Assembly (NCBI RefSeq): GCF_000018325.1
Contig: NC_009922.1
Span: 2,604,001-2,668,000, forward strand
Direction: 5' to 3'
DNA length: 64,000 bases
Source of the DNA: Alkaliphilus oremlandii OhILAs
GTDB lineage: Bacteria > Bacillota > Clostridia > Peptostreptococcales > Natronincolaceae
Positions 59,763 to 64,000 of this stretch are shown here, in pieces. The notes below the pieces were generated by a model that saw only the letters and a program-made list of their open reading frames with translations, ran no database searches and was not told where the DNA came from. Position 1 is the first letter of the stretch. Each line of letters opens with the position of its first letter. The translations under genes and the position numbers were made by a program.

Positions 59763-60416
59763 TTACTTTTTACTTTCTAGTTCTCTTTCGTTCAAAAGAT
59801 AGGATAATGTGAATAAGCTCTCATTTAGATGAACGTTTTCTACGACGATTTCATCCGATACCTTTAAATCGGTAGGTGCAAAGTTCCATATGCCCCCTAC
59901 ATTTTTTATATTGAGTTTATCTACAACGCTTTGTGCAACTTCCTTCGGTGTGGAAATCACAACGATGTCGATATAGTTCTCATTGGTAAACTGCTCTAAT
60001 TCATCAATATCTCTAAATGGAATATCTCTGATTTTAAGACCCTGTAGCTTAGGATTAATATCAAATAAAGCAATTAACTCAAAGCCGGATCTTTCATAAT
60101 TCGTATAGTTTGCGATTGCTTGCCCAAGGTTTCCGGCTCCTATGATAATTAATTTATAGGTTTTGTCTAAACCTAATATTTTGCCGATTTCATTATATAA
60201 TTCTTCAACATTATAGCCGTACCCTTGTTGTCCAAAGCCTCCAAAGCAGTTTAAGTCTTGACGGATCTGAGATGCTGTAAATCCAATCAGCTTACTAAGC
60301 TCTTTTGAAGAAATTCTGTACACTTCTTTTTCTAGAAGCTCCTTTAAATATCGGTGATATTTAGGTAGTCTTCTAATTACTGCCATTGAAATATTGGCAA
60401 TACTTTTATTATTCAT
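59763..60416 (-). CDS. rex: Redox-sensing transcriptional repressor Rex
   Basis: A 217-aa repressor that senses NADH/NAD+. The N-terminal winged helix is at about residues 1-80 (VIRRLPKYHRYLKELL, RISSKELSKLIGFTASQIRQDL), followed by FGGFGQQGYGYNVEEL. The Rossmann fold has IIGAGNLGQAIANY near 88-101. The start is the ATG behind CAGGAG. It likely controls fermentation genes elsewhere; the MarR gene follows in the same unit. Confidence 0.96.
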   Translation of the reverse strand: MNNKSIANISMAVIRRLPKYHRYLKELLEKEVYRISSKELSKLIGFTASQIRQDLNCFGGFGQQGYGYNVEELYNEIGKILGLDKTYKLIIIGAGNLGQAIANYTNYERSGFELIALFDINPKLQGLKIRDIPFRDIDELEQFTNENYIDIVVISTPKEVAQSVVDKLNIKNVGGIWNFAPTDLKVSDEIVVENVHLNESLFTLSYLLNERELESKK

Positions 60417-60764
60417 TCGTATCAACTCCTGTTTCAATTAATATTTTCTTCATTCTATATCTAAGCTTAATTTCATTCTTTATAAATATAGTATATATTA
60501 CTCTGTTACAAAATAAACAAATAGTTCCTTATTTTCCTTTACCCCATTCATATATCTTCAAAACCTACGGGCTTCATTCAAATATATTTCGTATATCAAA
60601 CATCTAATTTAGAAATTATATCAATATTTTTTTCATGTGTCAATCTATGTTGTCTTTATTTTGTCATTCATTCCCTTTATATAAATCGTTTTTTCTGTTA
60701 GAATAGACAGTATAATTTTCATAAGCATCTTTGCTTATTGTTGTGTAGTTTAGGAGGGAAATCC

Positions 60765-62687
60765 ATGATTATTTTATCGTGTAATAATATATGTAAATCA
60801 TTTGGTATTGATACGATTCTGGAGGGGATCAGCTTCAGTATCAATAAGGGAGAAAAAGTGGGACTTGTAGGCGTCAATGGTGCTGGAAAATCTACCTTAT
60901 TTAAGATCTTAACCAACCAGCTGTCTTATGATACAGGCGAATTATTTATTTCAAAATCTACCACCATTGGATACTTAGAGCAGAATACGCTGCTCAATGA
61001 ACATGCTACTGTAATGGAAGAGTGTTTAACCATCTTTTCAGAGCTGATCCATATGGAGCAGAGTCTAAGAGATCTGGAAATCCACATTGCTAATTTGAGT
61101 AGTGGTGAAAAAGAATCCAAAGACCTTGAAGATGCCATGCATCGTTATTCTGTTCTATTAGAGACCTTTAACGAAAAAAACGGCTATGGCTTTAGAAGCG
61201 AGATTAAAGGAATCTTAAGAGGTCTTGGATTTGTAGAACAAGAATTCAATCAGCCCATCTATCAGCTAAGCGGCGGGCAAAAAACGAGAGTGGCTTTATC
61301 AAAGCTTCTTCTAACCCACCCAGACCTACTGCTCTTAGATGAGCCAACGAACCACTTGGACATTGAAGCTGTAGAATGGCTGGAAGGCTTTCTAAGGGAT
61401 TATGACGGCACCATCTTGATGATCTCTCACGACCGCTACTTTCTGGACCAGATGGTCAATCGGGTATTTGAGATAGAAAATAATGTTCTGACCAGCTACA
61501 ACGGGAATTTTTCAACCTTTATGGAAAAGAAGCGCGTAATCATAGAAATGCAAATTAAGGAGTATATGGAGCAGCAAAAGGAAATCGATCGACAGAAGGA
61601 TATTATCAGAAGACTGAGGCAGCATGGAACAGAGAAGCTGATGAACAGAGCAAAGAGCCGTGAAAAGCAGTTCGATAAAATCGAGATCAAAGAGGCTCCC
61701 CAAACTCATCGAAGTAAAGCCTTCATCCGCTTTGAAGCTTCTGTTAAAAGCGGAAATGATGTGCTTTCTGTAGAAAACCTAGGGAAAAGCTTTGATAACA
61801 GCAAATTATTCGAAAATGTTTCCTTCAATATCTATAAAGGAGAAAAGGTAGGACTCATCGGACCCAACGGGATCGGAAAATCCACACTCTTTAAAATCAT
61901 ATTAAAGGAGCTTACTGCCAGCAGCGGCGACATTAAGCTGGGTCACAATGTATTTCCAGGGTATTACGACCAGGAACAAAAGAACTTGGACTACAGTAAA
62001 ACGGCTTTAGACGAGATTTGGGATGACCATATCCACTTAAATCAAACGGAGGTCCGTAGTCTTCTAGGCTCCTTCCTCTTTAAAGGCGATGATGTTTTCA
62101 AAGGAATTCAATCTTTAAGTGGTGGAGAAAAAGGAAGACTTTCTCTCTTAAAGCTCATCCTTTCGAAATCCAATTTCCTTTTGTTGGACGAGCCCACCAA
62201 CCATTTAGATATCGACTCCAAAGAGGTTTTAGAAGAAGCATTGATCAATTACGATGGTACGGTTTTCGTTATCTCCCATGACCGTTATTTCTTAAATCGA
62301 GTGGCTACCAAAATCATAGAACTTAACCCCCATGGCAATAGCACCTACTTAGGAAATTACGATTACTATGTACAGAAGAAAAAAGAAAAGCTTTCCTTCA
62401 ATGAGCCTGAGGAAAAAGAAGAAAAAACCAAAACTCAATTAAAGGAAGAAAAGCGCAAAGAGAGAGAAGCCAGAGAAAGTTTAAGAGCCATCTCAAAAAA
62501 ACAGAATCAACTGGAGGCTCATATCTTGGCGGTGGAAGAAAAAATAAGTCAGCTGGAAGAGCTGATGTGCCAAGAAGAGATTTATTCCAATGAACAAAAA
62601 ATCAAAGAGGTCCATGGACAGTCTGAACAGCTTAAAAAAGAGCTCAGTCAGTTGTACGAAGAATGGGAAACTTTAATTGAGCAATAA
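60765..62687 (+). CDS. ydiF: ABC-F family ATPase, YdiF-like
   Basis: A 640-aa soluble protein with two ABC domains and no membrane part, acting on ribosomes. Domain 1 has GVNGAGKST near residue 36 and LSGGQKTR near 168. The linker (P-site tether) is at about 245-310 (KRVIIEMQIKEYMEQQKEI). Domain 2 has GPNGIGKST near 365 and LSGGEKGR near 460. A charged coiled-coil tail runs from about 545 to the end. The ATG at 60765 follows TAGGAGGG. A DnaA-box cluster lies behind it. Confidence 0.94.
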   Translation: MIILSCNNICKSFGIDTILEGISFSINKGEKVGLVGVNGAGKSTLFKILTNQLSYDTGELFISKSTTIGYLEQNTLLNEHATVMEECLTIFSELIHMEQSLRDLEIHIANLSSGEKESKDLEDAMHRYSVLLETFNEKNGYGFRSEIKGILRGLGFVEQEFNQPIYQLSGGQKTRVALSKLLLTHPDLLLLDEPTNHLDIEAVEWLEGFLRDYDGTILMISHDRYFLDQMVNRVFEIENNVLTSYNGNFSTFMEKKRVIIEMQIKEYMEQQKEIDRQKDIIRRLRQHGTEKLMNRAKSREKQFDKIEIKEAPQTHRSKAFIRFEASVKSGNDVLSVENLGKSFDNSKLFENVSFNIYKGEKVGLIGPNGIGKSTLFKIILKELTASSGDIKLGHNVFPGYYDQEQKNLDYSKTALDEIWDDHIHLNQTEVRSLLGSFLFKGDDVFKGIQSLSGGEKGRLSLLKLILSKSNFLLLDEPTNHLDIDSKEVLEEALINYDGTVFVISHDRYFLNRVATKIIELNPHGNSTYLGNYDYYVQKKKEKLSFNEPEEKEEKTKTQLKEEKRKEREARESLRAISKKQNQLEAHILAVEEKISQLEELMCQEEIYSNEQKIKEVHGQSEQLKKELSQLYEEWETLIEQ

Positions 62688-62732
62688 GGAATATTTCACC
62701 CCTTCTGTGCATATATTTTAAATGGGGAAAGT

Positions 62733-62833
62733 TTGTCCACATTTATCCACAATTTCTCCACAGAATCCACAGAGTTATTCACAGTTTTTTTGGGTATATT
62801 AGTATTCTTCACAATTCCTACACATTATCCACA
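62733..62833 (+). other. Cluster of about eight phased DnaA boxes
   Basis: All boxes point the same way. Nine-mers start at 62733 (TTGTCCACA), 62743 (TTATCCACA, perfect), 62754 (TTCTCCACA), 62763 (GAATCCACA), 62775 (TTATTCACA), 62805 (TTCTTCACA), 62816 (TCCTACACA) and 62825 (TTATCCACA, perfect). Steps are 9 to 12 bases with one gap of 30, so they lie on one face of the helix. No dnaA or dnaN is adjacent. Confidence 0.8.
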
Positions 62834-62932
62834 TAATTCATGTACTTTATTAAAAAATATATCAACAACGCCTTGAGGATAAATCGGATACAGCTCCATG
62901 CATCTGAGCAAAGCTCATTGGAGCAAATGAAG

Positions 62933-62983
62933 AAACACCATGTATGAAGAAGAAGTGCCCTTTCCTCGTGCATGGTGTTTTTG
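62933..62983. terminator. Terminator between the DnaA-box cluster and the 56-aa gene
   Basis: AAACACCATG / CATGGTGTTT with a 28-base loop, then TTTTGT on the plus strand. Confidence 0.7.
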
Positions 62984-63002
62984 TATCATTGATTTCTATG
63001 TA

Positions 63003-63173
63003 TTATAGTTCTATCTTTTCCAGTTCTTCCTTCAGCTCTTGGATTAAAACATCCTTGGCTCTCGTTTCAGCTATAAGAGAATTTATGATTCCATACATAT
63101 TGTCGATCATATCCAACAATGCTTCCTTCTCCATTGTCATATCAACGTTTTTCATCCATGATAACATTTCCAT
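63003..63173 (-). CDS. Small coiled-coil protein of unknown function (56 aa)
   Basis: A 56-aa acidic, all-helical product with heptad-like leucines (IINSLIAETRAKDVLIQELK, then EELEKIEL). RBS AGGGGG is 7 bases before the ATG. It is too short for many ORF filters. It has the same strand as tsaD and lies about 100 bases behind it. No family recognised. Confidence 0.6.
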   Translation of the reverse strand: MEMLSWMKNVDMTMEKEALLDMIDNMYGIINSLIAETRAKDVLIQELKEELEKIEL

Positions 63174-63273
63174 ATAGATTTCCCCCTAAAAGTAATTAAT
63201 GACTCTCTTAGTATAGCATAGTACTTTTTAACATGACATGGACAATGTTATGCAGGCTTAGCACTTTATGGAA

Positions 63274-64000
63274 TTAATATCTTTGGCCTATTTTTAAGCT
63301 TGGAAAGGCGTTTAGATCCAATCCAGAGCGGATTCCCCGGATATAATCGTAATAAGCCACACAGCCGATCATGGCCGCATTATCGGTGCAAAGTGTTAAA
63401 GACGGAAATTTGAAATCGATCTGATTCTTTTTGCATTCTCTCTCCATGACCTCTCGCAATCCGCTATTGGCCGCTACACCACCTGCCAGAACGATTCGAT
63501 CTAGCCCCTTATCTAATGCACATTGTACAGCCTTTTCCGTCAGTATCTCTACGACAGACTTCTGAAAGCTTGCTGCAACATCGGCTACTGGTATTTCTGA
63601 GCCCTTCATCTTCTGAGAGTTTAAATAGTTCAGCACTGCAGACTTCAGCCCGCTAAAGCTAAAGTCGTAGCTTCCTTCTTCTAAATAGGCTTTCGGAAAA
63701 GGAATGGCATCCTTATTTCCTTCCTTGGCAAGTCGATCAATTTGCGGTCCGCCAGGATACCCCAACCCCAAAGCTCTTGCTACCTTATCGAAAGCCTCTC
63801 CTGCTGCATCGTCTCTGGTCTTTCCTAAGACTTCATAATCTCCGTAATCCTTCATATGAACCAAATGGCTGTGCCCACCGGATACAATGAGACAAATAAA
63901 TGGCGGTTCCAATTCTTTATGTTCAATAAAATTTGCATAGATATGTCCCTCAATATGGTTGACGCCATTCAGTGGTAAATCCCTGGCATAGGCGATGGCC
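63274..64000 (-). CDS. tsaD: tRNA N6-threonylcarbamoyladenosine synthase subunit TsaD (start cut off)
   Basis: The C-terminal 241 residues of TsaD (Gcp/YgjD) run off the right edge. TsaD transfers threonylcarbamoyl to A37 of ANN-reading tRNAs with TsaB and TsaE. The metal-site segment GVNHIEGHIYANF is within the last 70 bases of the window. Then come LIVSGGHSHLVHM, DDAAGEAFDKVARALGLGYPGGP, FSFSGLKSAV, LAGGVAANSGLR and CTDNAAMIG. The frame is open to the window end, so a start at 63912 would be wrong. Confidence 0.96.
   Translation of the reverse strand, partial: AIAYARDLPLNGVNHIEGHIYANFIEHKELEPPFICLIVSGGHSHLVHMKDYGDYEVLGKTRDDAAGEAFDKVARALGLGYPGGPQIDRLAKEGNKDAIPFPKAYLEEGSYDFSFSGLKSAVLNYLNSQKMKGSEIPVADVAASFQKSVVEILTEKAVQCALDKGLDRIVLAGGVAANSGLREVMERECKKNQIDFKFPSLTLCTDNAAMIGCVAYYDYIRGIRSGLDLNAFPSLKIGQRY

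Noticed and set aside
61496..61709. Minus-strand ORFs inside ydiF, groL, gdhA and other long genes
   Set aside because: Shadows of strongly supported genes with no RBS or conserved content.
62733..62833. The DnaA-box cluster as the chromosomal oriC
   Set aside because: No dnaA, dnaN or rpmH adjacent and no clear AT-rich unwinding element paired with it; a secondary DnaA-binding locus is the simpler reading.
63274..63912. TsaD beginning at 63912 as a short complete protein
   Set aside because: The frame continues to the window edge and encodes the conserved NHIEGH metal-site segment, so the gene is cut by the window, not truncated.

Overview
The window is AT-rich, low-GC Gram-positive DNA from an anaerobic, spore-forming clostridium. 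The supporting evidence is hcp and ric, ferredoxin, Rex, FolT of the energy-coupling factor (ECF) type, CIRCE-controlled groESL, strong AGGAGG ribosome-binding sites, sporulation-type promoters and Clostridioides-type gene pairs such as CD3072/CD3073. The overall gene set looks like Alkaliphilus or a close relative, but that genus call is an inference.

Bases 1-13,611 hold two near-identical rRNA operons, 16S-tRNA-Ala-23S-5S, both on the minus strand. Between and behind them are 36 tRNA genes, one cut by the window edge. Both operons keep a TTGACA-N17-TATATT promoter and long processing stems around 16S and 23S. Operon 1 differs from operon 2 by an extra tRNA-Leu/tRNA-fMet pair and by three copies of a 59-nt two-hairpin repeat whose stems covary.

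Bases 13,900-25,700 hold a DUF1576 membrane protein; a tetrahydrofolate (THF) riboswitch driving folT and a glutaredoxin; a DUF421/DUF4363 pair; the di-iron repair protein Ric; a CNNM/CBS transporter; an L,D-transpeptidase; and a Fur-controlled siderophore ABC operon of four genes, each overlapping the next by 4 bp. Bases 25,800-33,200 hold a PAP2 phosphatase; a molybdenum/tungsten-cofactor-type riboswitch with a terminator ahead of an orphan tungstate-binding protein; hcp, whose promoter shares a motif and exact spacing with ric; two tiny cysteine/phenylalanine-rich genes with sporulation-like promoters; the CD3073/CD3072 pair (ECF S component plus TudS-like desulfidase); and an isolated endolysin/holin pair.

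Bases 33,300-39,900 form a catabolic operon: thiolase, BKACE enzyme, cyclase-family hydrolase, and a sodium symporter fused to winged helices. It has a sigma-54 promoter, three TGTAA-N8-TTACA sites and an adjacent PAS-AAA-Fis activator. Then follow an AadA-like nucleotidyltransferase, groESL, DUF554, and an Ogg-type glycosylase flanked by related repeats in opposite orientation.

Bases 45,400-64,000 hold a YpeB-like protein; a CofE-like ligase; an ABC exporter; a LacI-controlled pyrimidine locus (codB-codA, lacI-preA-like) with a 42-bp perfect palindrome; glutamate dehydrogenase; a P-loop/Asp23 protein; a 56-aa ferredoxin; a lipoprotein; MarR; Rex; the ABC-F ATPase YdiF; a phased cluster of about eight DnaA boxes; and the start-less end of tsaD. 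I saw no CRISPR array, transposase or intact prophage. The best candidates for undescribed biology are the covarying tRNA/rRNA spacer repeat, the sigma-54 BKACE operon with its transporter-winged-helix fusion, the CD3073/CD3072 pair, the twin small sporulation-like genes and the DnaA-box cluster.
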